Assembly: GCF_015207425.1 (NCBI RefSeq)
Contig: NZ_JADEWZ010000028.1
Span: 1-64,000, forward strand
From: Lusitaniella coriacea LEGE 07157
GTDB lineage: Bacteria; Cyanobacteriota; Cyanobacteriia; Cyanobacteriales; Spirulinaceae
Length of the DNA: 64,000 nt
Direction of reading: 5' to 3'
Positions 8,524-16,702 of the stretch are shown piece after piece (position 1 is the stretch's first letter; every line of letters starts with the position of its first letter). Below the pieces are notes generated by a model. That model was not told where the DNA came from. It did no database searches and saw only the letters and a program-made list of their open reading frames with translations. The position numbers and the translations under genes were made by a program.

Positions 8524-9306
8524 TTAAGACAGTCCCCAATGGACAATTCTCTCCTGCAACCAACCGGATTTTTGCCAGCGTAGCAGCGCCCGATCGACTT
8601 GAAGGTATAGTTCGCTGTATTCCAATCCCTTGGGCATCGCAATACACAGGGCTTTTCCCGGCAAACGAACGGGTAAGAGGCGATAAGTGGGATATTCTTG
8701 AATCCAGCCGGTTAAAAGGGTTCTATCGGCGGCAAAAGCATCAATTTCCCCGATTTCCAGACGATCGCGCGCCTCTTGATAAGACTCAACGCCCACCAGG
8801 CGCGCTTTGGGAAATTCATAACGAATGTCCGCGATCGTACTCGATCCTTGCAAAACAGCAATCTTGCCTGTTGCTAAGTCCCCTCGACTTTGTATTTTGG
8901 GGTTGCGGCTGACCAATCCCGTGCTGTTTAAGTAATAATATCGGCTCAGGTTAACCACGCGATCGCGCACTTCCGTCGCACTCAGGTTAGCAACAACCAG
9001 ATCGACTTCTCCCTGAAGCAATAGGGGTAAGCGATCTTGATTCCTCACAGGGCGAAACTCCACAGCATCGGGACTCCCCAACCACTCTTGAGCCAATTGT
9101 CGGGCAATATCAATCTCTAAGCCTTGCAAGTTGCCGCGATCGTCGGTGAATCCTAACGGGCGCAAGTTATCTTTAACTGCCACAATGAGCTTGCCCCGAC
9201 GGTTAATTTCTGCCAAACTGGCAGCCGAAACCGGATCGCACAGAAAATAGGACGCGCCCAATAGCGCGATCGCGCAACTCAAACTGGCAATTTTCTGCTT
9301 TAGCAT
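8524..9306 (-). CDS. Periplasmic amino-acid-type substrate-binding protein
   Basis: 260-aa solute-binding protein of the SBP_bac_3 family (polar amino acid ABC transporters). A Sec signal peptide is visible (hydrophobic core CAIALLGASYFLC, likely cleavage near VSAAS). The mature part starts with LAEINRRGKLIVAVKDNLRPLGF and has the ligand-site motif GLEIDIARQLAQEWLG, VDLVVANLSATEVRDR, KIAVLQGSSTIADI and EIGEIDAFAADR. No permease or ATPase gene is adjacent, so the transport partners are elsewhere or the protein acts in sensing. Ligand unknown. It lies 31 bp upstream of the TPR gene on the same strand. Confidence 0.87.
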   Translation of the reverse strand: MLKQKIASLSCAIALLGASYFLCDPVSAASLAEINRRGKLIVAVKDNLRPLGFTDDRGNLQGLEIDIARQLAQEWLGSPDAVEFRPVRNQDRLPLLLQGEVDLVVANLSATEVRDRVVNLSRYYYLNSTGLVSRNPKIQSRGDLATGKIAVLQGSSTIADIRYEFPKARLVGVESYQEARDRLEIGEIDAFAADRTLLTGWIQEYPTYRLLPVRLPGKALCIAMPKGLEYSELYLQVDRALLRWQKSGWLQERIVHWGLS

Positions 9307-9405
9307 TAGGACGCTTGGAAATAGCAGTGAGATTGAATAAACGCTCTCGGTTTCACCGAAAGAAAAGCGAGATTTCGGGTGCGACTGAAACCGCCCCCAT
9401 TCTCT

Positions 9406-9759
9406 TTACTTCGCCTGCTCTGCCAACTCTACCACTTTGCTAAAAGCTTCCGGATCGAGGATTGCAAGCTGCGCCAGCATTTTACGATTCAATTCGATAT
9501 TTGCTTTTTTCAATTTTCCCGTAAACTGGCTGTAACTCAAACCGTGCGATCTAGAAGCAGCATTGATGCGCGTAATCCAGAGGCGGCGAAAATCTCGCTT
9601 GCGATTGCGGCGATCGCGGTAAGCGTTCCGCAAAGCCTTCATCACCTGTTGATTCGCCGTGCGGAATAACTTCGAGTGCGATCCTCGAAAACCTTTCGCG
9701 AGTTTAAGAATTTTTTTGCGCCGTTTGCGCGCAACGTTTCCGCGCTTTACCCTTGCCAT
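9406..9759 (-). CDS. rplT: 50S ribosomal protein L20
   Basis: 117-aa primary 23S rRNA-binding protein needed for early assembly of the large subunit. It has the highly basic N-terminus [20 protein letters not shown], then [20 protein letters not shown] and the globular part [19 protein letters not shown]. Start and length match the family. It lies 46 bp downstream of rpmI in the conserved rpmI-rplT pair; infC is not beside them. Confidence 0.98.
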   Translation of the reverse strand: MARVKRGNVARKRRKKILKLAKGFRGSHSKLFRTANQQVMKALRNAYRDRRNRKRDFRRLWITRINAASRSHGLSYSQFTGKLKKANIELNRKMLAQLAILDPEAFSKVVELAEQAK

Positions 9760-9805
9760 AATTTTTTCCTAGGTTTTTCAATCAAATTTTCTTCAACAAT
9801 CCACC

Positions 9806-10006
9806 TTACATATAAGGCATCATCAAGCGAACGTTCGGCGCATCGCGCTCGTCAACCAAAGATAGATTGGAGAGGCGACGGCGCTTGCGTTCGGCACTTT
9901 TGCACTGTAGTAAGTGGTTTTTATAAGCCTTACGACGGCGAATTTTTCCCGTTGCCGTTGGGCGAAAGCGTTTAGCGGCAGCTCTTTTGGTTTTCAGCTT
10001 GGGCAT
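9806..10006 (-). CDS. rpmI: 50S ribosomal protein L35
   Basis: 66-aa basic ribosomal protein with the usual start [20 protein letters not shown] and the [13 protein letters not shown] stretch. First gene of the rpmI-rplT operon. The 253 bp upstream, shared with the divergent Band-7 gene, should hold its promoter and any L20-responsive leader, though no such structure could be verified by eye. Confidence 0.97.
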   Translation of the reverse strand: MPKLKTKRAAAKRFRPTATGKIRRRKAYKNHLLQCKSAERKRRRLSNLSLVDERDAPNVRLMMPYM

Positions 10007-10259
10007 TGACTTGTCTCAATTCGACACAATTCATCATTCTACTATTAACCTCTCGGCTACAGCAAGCTTGCACCGATTTAAATTTTCCGTAGTGGGGGGT
10101 TTTGCTTTCAGGACTCGCGCCCCTCTCCCACATGGGGAAATCTACCTTTATGATAGAAGGAGACGCACGTCGATCGAGTCCGTTCGAGGTCATGTTTTCG
10201 GCAACCGTCCCAGACCTCGTTTTTCCTTATCCACTCCATTGCCAACGGCGGTTTTCAAA

Positions 10260-11081
10260 ATGCTAAATTACCTTCTCTACAGCATTATTACCCTTGTTTT
10301 AGGGGGATTGGGCTATTCTTTAGCTTCCATGAGAATTATTACCGAAGGAAATGAAGCGCTAGTCGAACGATTGGGGAAGTTTCAGAGAAAATTGGAACCC
10401 GGACTAAATTTTGTGACTCCTTTCCTCGATTCGATTGTGGTGGAAGAAACCAATCGAGAAAAAGTACTCGACGTTCCACCGCAAAATACAATTACCCAAG
10501 ATAACGTGTCTTTGAAAGTGGATGCGGTTGTCTATTGGCAAATTATCGATCTCGAAAAAACTTTTTACTTGGTTGAAGATGTTGAGGAAGCGATTGAGAA
10601 TTTAGTCCTCACGACGCTACGTTCGGAAATCGGTCAACTGGATTTGGAAGATACTTACTCCTCCAGAGATAAAATCAACAAAACCCTTTTGCAGCAACTC
10701 GATGAAGCAACGGGAAATTGGGGCGTGAAAGTGACGCGGGTTGAAGTCAAAGAACTCACTCCCGCACAAAATGTCATGGAATCCCTAGAACTCGAACGGG
10801 CAGCGAAAAGTAAGAAAAATGCAGAAATCATGGAAATGCAGGGAACGCAGCAATCCATTGAAATGATTTCCGACGCGATCGATCGCAACAAAAATCGCAA
10901 AGAGGTTCTTAGCTTTTTAACTCTTCAGCGCTACGTTGAAGCCTTGGAGAAATTGGGCGATAGTTCCAATGCGAAGATCGTGTTTATGGATCCTAAAGCT
11001 TTGAATGAAGCCGTTGCCGAGCTGATGGATGGGGAAGTTCCATCAGATTCAGCCGGGGGGATCGATTTGAGTAACAATTAG
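10260..11081 (+). CDS. SPFH/Band 7 (stomatin-like) membrane protein
   Basis: 273-aa member of the stomatin/prohibitin superfamily, membrane scaffolds that form large oligomers and often interact with proteases. There is an N-terminal membrane hairpin (LLYSIITLVLGGLGYSLASM), then the SPFH domain with ITEGNEALVERLGKFQRKLEPGLNF, TQDNVSLKVDAVVYWQI and TTLRSEIGQLDLEDTYSSR, ending in a helical oligomerisation region rich in Glu/Lys (ELERAAKSKKNAEIMEMQG). The frame is open upstream to 9987, but the family start is the ATG at 10260 and the extra residues overlap rpmI. Divergent from rpmI. Confidence 0.9.
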   Translation: MLNYLLYSIITLVLGGLGYSLASMRIITEGNEALVERLGKFQRKLEPGLNFVTPFLDSIVVEETNREKVLDVPPQNTITQDNVSLKVDAVVYWQIIDLEKTFYLVEDVEEAIENLVLTTLRSEIGQLDLEDTYSSRDKINKTLLQQLDEATGNWGVKVTRVEVKELTPAQNVMESLELERAAKSKKNAEIMEMQGTQQSIEMISDAIDRNKNRKEVLSFLTLQRYVEALEKLGDSSNAKIVFMDPKALNEAVAELMDGEVPSDSAGGIDLSNN

Positions 11082-11167
11082 GCATCCATTGAGATACCAC
11101 CCCCTGTTCTTGCAAGAAAGCTTGAGGCTACATCAGTCCAACAGGAGAAAATAGATAGAATTGCCCC

Positions 11168-11665
11168 TTACTGTTTGATGTGAGGGGTTAAATTTTGGGA
11201 TTGAATAATTTCCTGTAATAGTCCCTCGCAAGCGTCTAAGAGTAAGTCGATGACGTAATTGAAGCCTTCTTTCCCTCCATAGTAGGGATCGGGAACTTCG
11301 CGATCGCGGTGGCGCGAAGCAAAATCGCAGATTAGCTGCACCTTATTGCGATAGTTCCCGTCCACATCTGCGAATAAAATATCGCGATAATTATCGCGAT
11401 CCATCGCCAGAATGAGATCGAACGCTTCAAAATCCGTTGCCTCAAACTGTCGCGCTTTTCCCTCTAAAACGATTCCGCGTTCCTTTGCCGCAGCCCGCAT
11501 CCGTCGGTCGGGAGAGGAGCCGATATGATAGCTAGACGTACCCGCAGAATCGCAGGAAATCCGATCGCTCAAACCCGCCTGTGCTATTAAATGGTTCATG
11601 ATATTTTCCGCCGAGGGAGAACGGCAAATATTACCAAGGCAAACAAAAAGTAACTTGTACGACAT
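11168..11665 (-). CDS. Low-molecular-weight protein-tyrosine phosphatase
   Basis: 165-aa cytoplasmic phosphatase removing phosphate from tyrosine (and possibly arginine) residues. The N-terminal P-loop is FVCLGNICRSPSAE, with nucleophile Cys9 and Arg15. The general-acid Asp lies in EVPDPYYGG near residue 130. Size and architecture fit LMW-PTP such as Wzb or SynPTP-type enzymes. No tyrosine kinase or exopolysaccharide gene is next to it. A short gap separates it from the convergent Band-7 gene. Confidence 0.92.
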   Translation of the reverse strand: MSYKLLFVCLGNICRSPSAENIMNHLIAQAGLSDRISCDSAGTSSYHIGSSPDRRMRAAAKERGIVLEGKARQFEATDFEAFDLILAMDRDNYRDILFADVDGNYRNKVQLICDFASRHRDREVPDPYYGGKEGFNYVIDLLLDACEGLLQEIIQSQNLTPHIKQ

Positions 11666-11975
11666 CGATTGCTCAAAATTAAGATTCCAACCTCAGTGAT
11701 ACTCAATCAAAGGAACGGTTGTCTAGTTTCTCGATCCTGAAATTCGTGCGCGATCGCGTAAGAGGGAAAGAATAAACGAATAAATAACACGACAAAACCA
11801 CTCTACGCTCTTTCATATCCTTGCAACTTGCGTGTTATTGTTTTTAACGTTCGCTCGGCATCTATCACAATTCTTACTCTCATAGGGATCGCGCCCTCCA
11901 GGGTTCGAGTCGTTTTGCTCTTGGAGTTTCATCGGCACGCGACCGTTATAATGTACGCTTTCAGAACAATTCTCT
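11666..11975. promoter_or_regulatory. Divergent intergenic region, candidate promoter
   Basis: 310 bp between two divergently transcribed genes. A TATAAT hexamer at 11947-11952, 24 bp before the start at 11976, is a candidate -10 box for the rightward gene. No convincing -35 hexamer sits 17 bp upstream. One HIP1 site lies near 11750. Nothing else was recognised. Confidence 0.35.
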
Positions 11976-13388
11976 ATGTTTAAATCCCGTCGAAATTCTT
12001 TTAAAACTCACCGCAGCCCTTACTACAGCCGACGCAAACGCCGACTTCCCTCCCCGTGGCTGATACTTGCCGCGATTCCTCTGTTCTTAATTGCCGTCGA
12101 ACTGCTTGCCCGTTCCGCGATCGCGGTATCTGGAAAAAGTCAGGAATTAGCGCGATATAAAGGCGAACCCGCCCTCGTCACTGCCTACCGCCTCCAATTC
12201 CTCTCTAACGATCGCAAACCCTACACCGCCTTGCCCGATCGCGGCGAACTCAAAGCCAAACACAGTATGGCTCTTGGCTATGAACTCGTGGGCAAACAAA
12301 AAAATAAATATTGGGCAATTGACGAACAAGGATTTCGAGACGAAGAACCGCTTCCCTTAGAAAAACCTAAAGATGAGATTCGGATTTTTATCCTAGGCAA
12401 CTCCACAGCTTTTGGCAAAGGGAACCAGAGCAATGCTGCAACCATTGCGCCGAAACTCGAAACCTTGATGAACGAGCGCATTGCAACCCAGAAAAAATCC
12501 CCCGATAGCTATCGCCCCGATGCCTTAAGCTTTTATAAACCCGAACGAGACAAAGCCCTCGCCCTTCCTCCAAAAATTCGCCCTGGAACTTACCGAATTG
12601 TCAACGCAGCCGTTCCGGGTTACACCTCCGGCAATCACCTCGCCCAACTTGCCCTACAAATTCTCCCCTACAAACCCGATGCCATTATCGTCCTGGGCGG
12701 TTACACCGATTTGATGTTACCCAGCGATAAAACAGCGACGAATATTCCTCAACTCGATCGCTTTCTCGCCAACGCATCCGGACATTATCGGGCGGCATTA
12801 AGCCAGTCTCTGCGGGAGTGGTTTGCCAATAGTGCTTCTTATAAAGTCTGGCAATATTGGATTCTTAACCCCGAACCCTCCCTTGCAGAAAAAACCCTAG
12901 GCATGATGGAGGAAAACAAATCTCTCGATCGCCATCTTGCTGGAGATGATGAAGAATTGCAACGTCGCGTCGATCGCTACTACCAGAACTACAAACAGAT
13001 GGTTCAATTGTGCGCGGGTGCTGGAATTCCCTTGGTATTAGCGCTTCAGCCAGAAGTTACGGGAAATTCCCCAGAAAAGCTGGAAGACGAGGAAAAAGAA
13101 ATGCTCGAAACCTTGGGAGATGGATACCAGGAAGGGATCGAGGAAGGATACGCGCAGTTAACAACGGCTCACGATCGCTTGAAAAAGGCTTATCCGAATA
13201 ATGTTTATATCTTCAATTTTCACAAAATGAGTGTTCCAAAGAGCGGCAGCGACACCTCTGAAGCGATTTTCTCCGATCCGATTCATTTGAGCGAAGATGC
13301 GAATATAGAGCTGTCAAAGCGCCTTTACGATGCGGTGACGGGGATTCCGAAAATGCAATTGACCCCGAAAAATTTTGACCTGAAGTGA
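11976..13388 (+). CDS. Membrane-anchored SGNH/GDSL-like hydrolase
   Basis: 470-aa protein with a very basic N-terminus (MFKSRRNSFK...SRRKRRLPS), one membrane helix (about 27-51), and an extracytoplasmic SGNH-hydrolase-like domain. Block I is FILGNSTAFGKG with candidate nucleophile Ser143 (GNS in place of GDS). Block II is NAAVPGYTSGN, block III IIVLGGYTDLM, and block V DPIHLSE supplies the Asp and His. Such proteins deacylate or acylate cell-envelope polymers; the substrate here is unknown. The spacing between blocks is long compared with small GDSL esterases, with an insertion (about 155-195) rich in basic residues and prolines. Confidence 0.78.
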   Translation: MFKSRRNSFKTHRSPYYSRRKRRLPSPWLILAAIPLFLIAVELLARSAIAVSGKSQELARYKGEPALVTAYRLQFLSNDRKPYTALPDRGELKAKHSMALGYELVGKQKNKYWAIDEQGFRDEEPLPLEKPKDEIRIFILGNSTAFGKGNQSNAATIAPKLETLMNERIATQKKSPDSYRPDALSFYKPERDKALALPPKIRPGTYRIVNAAVPGYTSGNHLAQLALQILPYKPDAIIVLGGYTDLMLPSDKTATNIPQLDRFLANASGHYRAALSQSLREWFANSASYKVWQYWILNPEPSLAEKTLGMMEENKSLDRHLAGDDEELQRRVDRYYQNYKQMVQLCAGAGIPLVLALQPEVTGNSPEKLEDEEKEMLETLGDGYQEGIEEGYAQLTTAHDRLKKAYPNNVYIFNFHKMSVPKSGSDTSEAIFSDPIHLSEDANIELSKRLYDAVTGIPKMQLTPKNFDLK

Positions 13389-13694
13389 CTGGGGCTTCGC
13401 CCTTAAAGGCAAAGGGCAGTGTGACCCTTGCTCCTGCACGGTTTTGATAACCTAGGCAGTGATGGTCTACTGCTCCTCTCTTAAGATACAAGGCAGAAGA
13501 AAGGGGGACGATGACTAAACTGATTGCGATAACTCTGAACTTTCTTACAATTGGGAAGAGTTAATGTTCTTCTCTCTTCTATAACAGTTGGGACATTTCG
13601 CAAAGCTATAAGCTAGAAATCGTCTAGTTTTGGCTGATGCCTAACTGCGGATTGCTGAGTGCTTACTGCTATACCACCGAGCTTTAAATTTTCT
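13389..13694. repeat. Intergenic region with dispersed repeat R3
   Basis: 306 bp without a gene. Bases 13588-13673 (GGGACATTTCGCAAAGC...GAGTGCTTACTGCTATA) match 57041-57107 on the same strand and 41907-41982 in reverse. Just after the previous stop codon, GGGGCTTCGCCC could form a small hairpin, but no T-run follows. Confidence 0.6.
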
Positions 13695-15953
13695 ATGTCT
13701 CATCCTCTCTACGTTGCATTTATTTGGCATCAACACCAACCCCTCTATAAATCCTGTGAGACTTCGCCTAGGGCTTCTGGTTCGCTCAAGAATTATTATT
13801 TACCGTGGGTGCGATTGCACGGAACTAAAGATTATTTGGATTTAATGCTGATTTTGGAGCGCTATCCCAAGCTGCATCAAACGGTTAATTTGGTTCCTTC
13901 TCTGATTTTGCAACTAGAGGATTATATTGCTGGGGAAGCGATGGATCCCTATCTGGAAGTGGCGCTAATGCCAGAGGAAAGGCTGAATGGAGAGCAAAAG
14001 AAGTTTATCCTAAAAAGTTTTTTTGATTGCTATCATCGCACGATGGTCGATCCCCATCCCCGTTACGCCCAGTTGTATCAACAGCGTCAGGACAAAGGAA
14101 TTGATTGGTGTTTGGATAACTGGCAGGCAAACGATTACGGCGATTTGCTAGCTTGGCATAATTTGACGTGGATCGATCCGATTTTTTGGGATGATGAAGA
14201 AATTGCCGGTTGGTTAAAACAGGGAAAAGGATTTACGTTGCGCGATCGCGAACAAATTTACCGCAAACAACGAGAAATTATCTCTCGCATCGTTCCCCAA
14301 CACAAAAAGATGCAGGATGCGGGGCAGTTGGAAGTGACGACAACCCCTTACACGCACCCGATTTTACCCCTCCTTGCGGATACGGATTCCGGGCGCGTTG
14401 CCATCCCGGAAATGACCTTACCGCAACAGCGTTTTCAATATCCCCAAGATATTCCCCGACATCTGCGCAAAGCTTGGGAAATGTATAAAGATCGCTTCGG
14501 CAGAACGCCGCGTGGCTTATGGCCTTCAGAGCAATCGGTTAGCCCTGCGATCCTGCCGGATATTGCCGCCCAAGGCTTTGAGTGGATTTGCTCCGATGAA
14601 GCGGTTTTGGGCTGGAGTTTGCGTCACTTTTTCCATCGAGACGAAACGGGAAATGTGTTTGAACCAGAACTGCTCTATCGTCCCTATCGCCTGGAAACGC
14701 CCCAGGGCGACCTGTCTATCGTCTTTCGAGATCATCGCCTCTCGGATCTCATTGGCTTCACTTACGGGGCAATGAATCCCAAACAGGCGGCTTCTGACCT
14801 TGTGGGACATTTGGACGCGATCGCGCGATCTCTTAAACACCGACAGCCCCAAGACGGCACAACTCTTGCCCAGCCTTGGCTTGTGACCATCGCCCTCGAT
14901 GGCGAAAACTGTTGGGAATACTACCAAAAAGATGGTTTGCCCTTCCTCGAAGCCCTCTACCAACGCCTCAGCAATAAGCAAGATATCAAACTCGTTACCG
15001 TTGCGGAATTCCTCGAACAATTTCCCCCCACAGAAACCCTCCCCGCCGAGCAATTACATAGCGGTTCTTGGGTGGATGGCAGTTTCACCACCTGGATTGG
15101 CGACCCCGCAAAAAATCGTGCTTGGGATTTACTCACCGCAGCGCGACGGGTTCTCGCTCAACACCCAGAAGCCACCGAAGAAAACAATCCCGACGCTTGG
15201 GAAGCCTTGTACGCAGCAGAAGGATCGGATTGGTTTTGGTGGTTTGGAGAAGGACACAGCTCGAACCACGATGCCATGTTCGACCGCTTGTTTCGCGACC
15301 ATCTTCGAGCCTTATATCGCGCTCTCAATGAACCCATTCCCCCCACCCTAGAGGAGGATGTTGAATCCCACGAAACCCAGGAAGAAGAACACCTTCCTCA
15401 AAGTTTTATTCACCCCTACATTGATGGGAGAGGCGACGAACAGGATTGGGATAAAGCCGGACGGATTGAAATTGGTGGCGCGCGGGGAACAATGCACCGT
15501 AGCAGCGAGGTACAACGGTTATTTTACGGACTGGATCACCTCAACTTTTACTTGCGTTTAGACCTCAAAGCAGGAGTCAAACCCGGTAAAGAACTCCCTT
15601 CAGAGTTGCATCTATTTTGGTTTTATCCCGATCTGACAATGCTTAATAGTGCCGTTCCTCTCGTTGGCGTTCCTGATGTTGCTCCTGCGAACTATCTTTT
15701 CCACCACCACCTCGGCATTGATTTGTTAACAGAATCGGTTTGGTTGGAAGAGGCATGGGAAGGCCATGAATGGCACCCGCGAACCAGCCGCGCGAGTGTT
15801 GCTTTCGATCGTTGTCTGGAATTAGCCGTTCCCTGGGCAGATTTACACATTGAACCGGACTCTTCCCTGCATTTAATTGCAGTCTTTGCGGATAATGGCA
15901 AGTTTCACAGCTATTTACCGGAAGATCGATTCATTCGATTGCAAGCGCCTTAA
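13695..15953 (+). CDS. Glycoside hydrolase family 57 protein
   Basis: 752-aa enzyme of the GH57 alpha-glucan-active family (amylase, branching enzyme or glucanotransferase types). The N-terminal motif HQHQPLYK, the mid motif GLWPSEQSVSPAILPDIA carrying the candidate nucleophile Glu, and WICSDEAVLGW and LDGENCWEYY are GH57 landmarks. The C-terminal 200 residues (from about 555, beginning around SFIHPYIDGRGDEQDWD) form a separate beta-rich module. The start is set at ATG 13695, which gives MSHPLYVAFIWHQHQPLY as in homologues; the frame is open 12 codons further upstream but lacks similarity. Probable role: storage glucan metabolism. Exact specificity cannot be read from sequence. Confidence 0.88.
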   Translation: MSHPLYVAFIWHQHQPLYKSCETSPRASGSLKNYYLPWVRLHGTKDYLDLMLILERYPKLHQTVNLVPSLILQLEDYIAGEAMDPYLEVALMPEERLNGEQKKFILKSFFDCYHRTMVDPHPRYAQLYQQRQDKGIDWCLDNWQANDYGDLLAWHNLTWIDPIFWDDEEIAGWLKQGKGFTLRDREQIYRKQREIISRIVPQHKKMQDAGQLEVTTTPYTHPILPLLADTDSGRVAIPEMTLPQQRFQYPQDIPRHLRKAWEMYKDRFGRTPRGLWPSEQSVSPAILPDIAAQGFEWICSDEAVLGWSLRHFFHRDETGNVFEPELLYRPYRLETPQGDLSIVFRDHRLSDLIGFTYGAMNPKQAASDLVGHLDAIARSLKHRQPQDGTTLAQPWLVTIALDGENCWEYYQKDGLPFLEALYQRLSNKQDIKLVTVAEFLEQFPPTETLPAEQLHSGSWVDGSFTTWIGDPAKNRAWDLLTAARRVLAQHPEATEENNPDAWEALYAAEGSDWFWWFGEGHSSNHDAMFDRLFRDHLRALYRALNEPIPPTLEEDVESHETQEEEHLPQSFIHPYIDGRGDEQDWDKAGRIEIGGARGTMHRSSEVQRLFYGLDHLNFYLRLDLKAGVKPGKELPSELHLFWFYPDLTMLNSAVPLVGVPDVAPANYLFHHHLGIDLLTESVWLEEAWEGHEWHPRTSRASVAFDRCLELAVPWADLHIEPDSSLHLIAVFADNGKFHSYLPEDRFIRLQAP

Positions 15954-16083
15954 TGGTTCGTCAAACTTGCTCTTGTGCATTGAGAGCAACGATCTCTAGC
16001 GCGATCGCGCTGGGGATCGATTAGACGTAAATAATGTTAAATTTATTTGCTACAGTTCTCTCTATTGTTGTAAGTAATTTTAG
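15954..16083. repeat. Dispersed repeat R2 left end abutting a stop codon
   Basis: TGGTTCGTCAA begins at the base after the TAA of the GH57 gene. The 31-bp copy (15954-15984) matches 4566-4596. The remainder up to the next gene is AT-rich and includes one HIP1 site. Confidence 0.6.
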
Positions 16084-16341
16084 ATGATGGAATTAAAATT
16101 AAATTCAGTCTATCGGCATCATAAAGGAAAATATTACAAAACTCTTCTAGTTTGTTGGAACGCAAGCAATTCTAGTTCGCCATCAAATAAATTAGTGATT
16201 TATCAAACATTATATGAAGATAAAGAATACGGCAATCAATCAATATGGGCTAGACCGATAGAGGAATTCCAAGAGCTTCATGATGGCGTTAATCCAAGAT
16301 TTGAGTTTGTTTGTGAATTGCCTACAGCAATTACATTGTGA
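16084..16341 (+). CDS. DUF1653 family small protein
   Basis: 85-aa protein matching the DUF1653 pattern: VYRHHKGKYYKTLLVCWNA near the start, LVIYQTLYEDKEYGNQSIWARPIEEF in the middle, and a Pro-Arg-Phe ending (NPRFEFVCEL). The family is a small beta-rich module of unknown function. Two adjacent ATGs (16084, 16087) could both start it. The gene stands alone between repeat remnants. Confidence 0.8.
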   Translation: MMELKLNSVYRHHKGKYYKTLLVCWNASNSSSPSNKLVIYQTLYEDKEYGNQSIWARPIEEFQELHDGVNPRFEFVCELPTAITL

Positions 16342-16702
16342 AAGTTTGAAATAAACTTCTTTCTAGAAGAGACAGTTTAAATGCATAACGGCTTATCGCT
16401 TTTTGGGAGTTCGACATTAAGTTATAAGTTTTTGTAATATGAAAGATAATTTATATTGAACTGTGAGAGTTTGAGTGAATTGACGCGATCGCGCCCACTT
16501 CTAGACACCGTTTTATTTTGCGAAAAACCTCGCTTTGAGGGCATTTCCACCCTTATTTTAAGATCGCGCGATCGCGCGGAAAATCCCCTAGCGGAAAATA
16601 TAGCAACTGACCACAGCAAAAATTCTTACGTTTTTGTGCGGAGTTCTCACAAATAAAGGTGAGAATAAGAGATGGAGAGATATAAAGTACCATCACAACT
16701 TC
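16342..16702. repeat. Intergenic region with a solo R1 terminus
   Basis: 361 bp without a credible gene. Bases 16376-16395 (TTTAAATGCATAACGGCTTA) match one end of the MITE-like element R1 (40211-40230) at 18 of 20 positions, without the other end nearby. The rest holds two clustered HIP1-type palindromes near 16485 and 16565. Confidence 0.5.

Noticed and set aside
14526-15053. 175-codon minus-strand open frame inside the GH57 gene
   Set aside because: Antisense of a strongly conserved coding region, with no family likeness of its own.
16422-16656. Overlapping short open frames on both strands
   Set aside because: They arise from HIP1 palindromes, which read openly on both strands; no ribosome site or recognisable protein.
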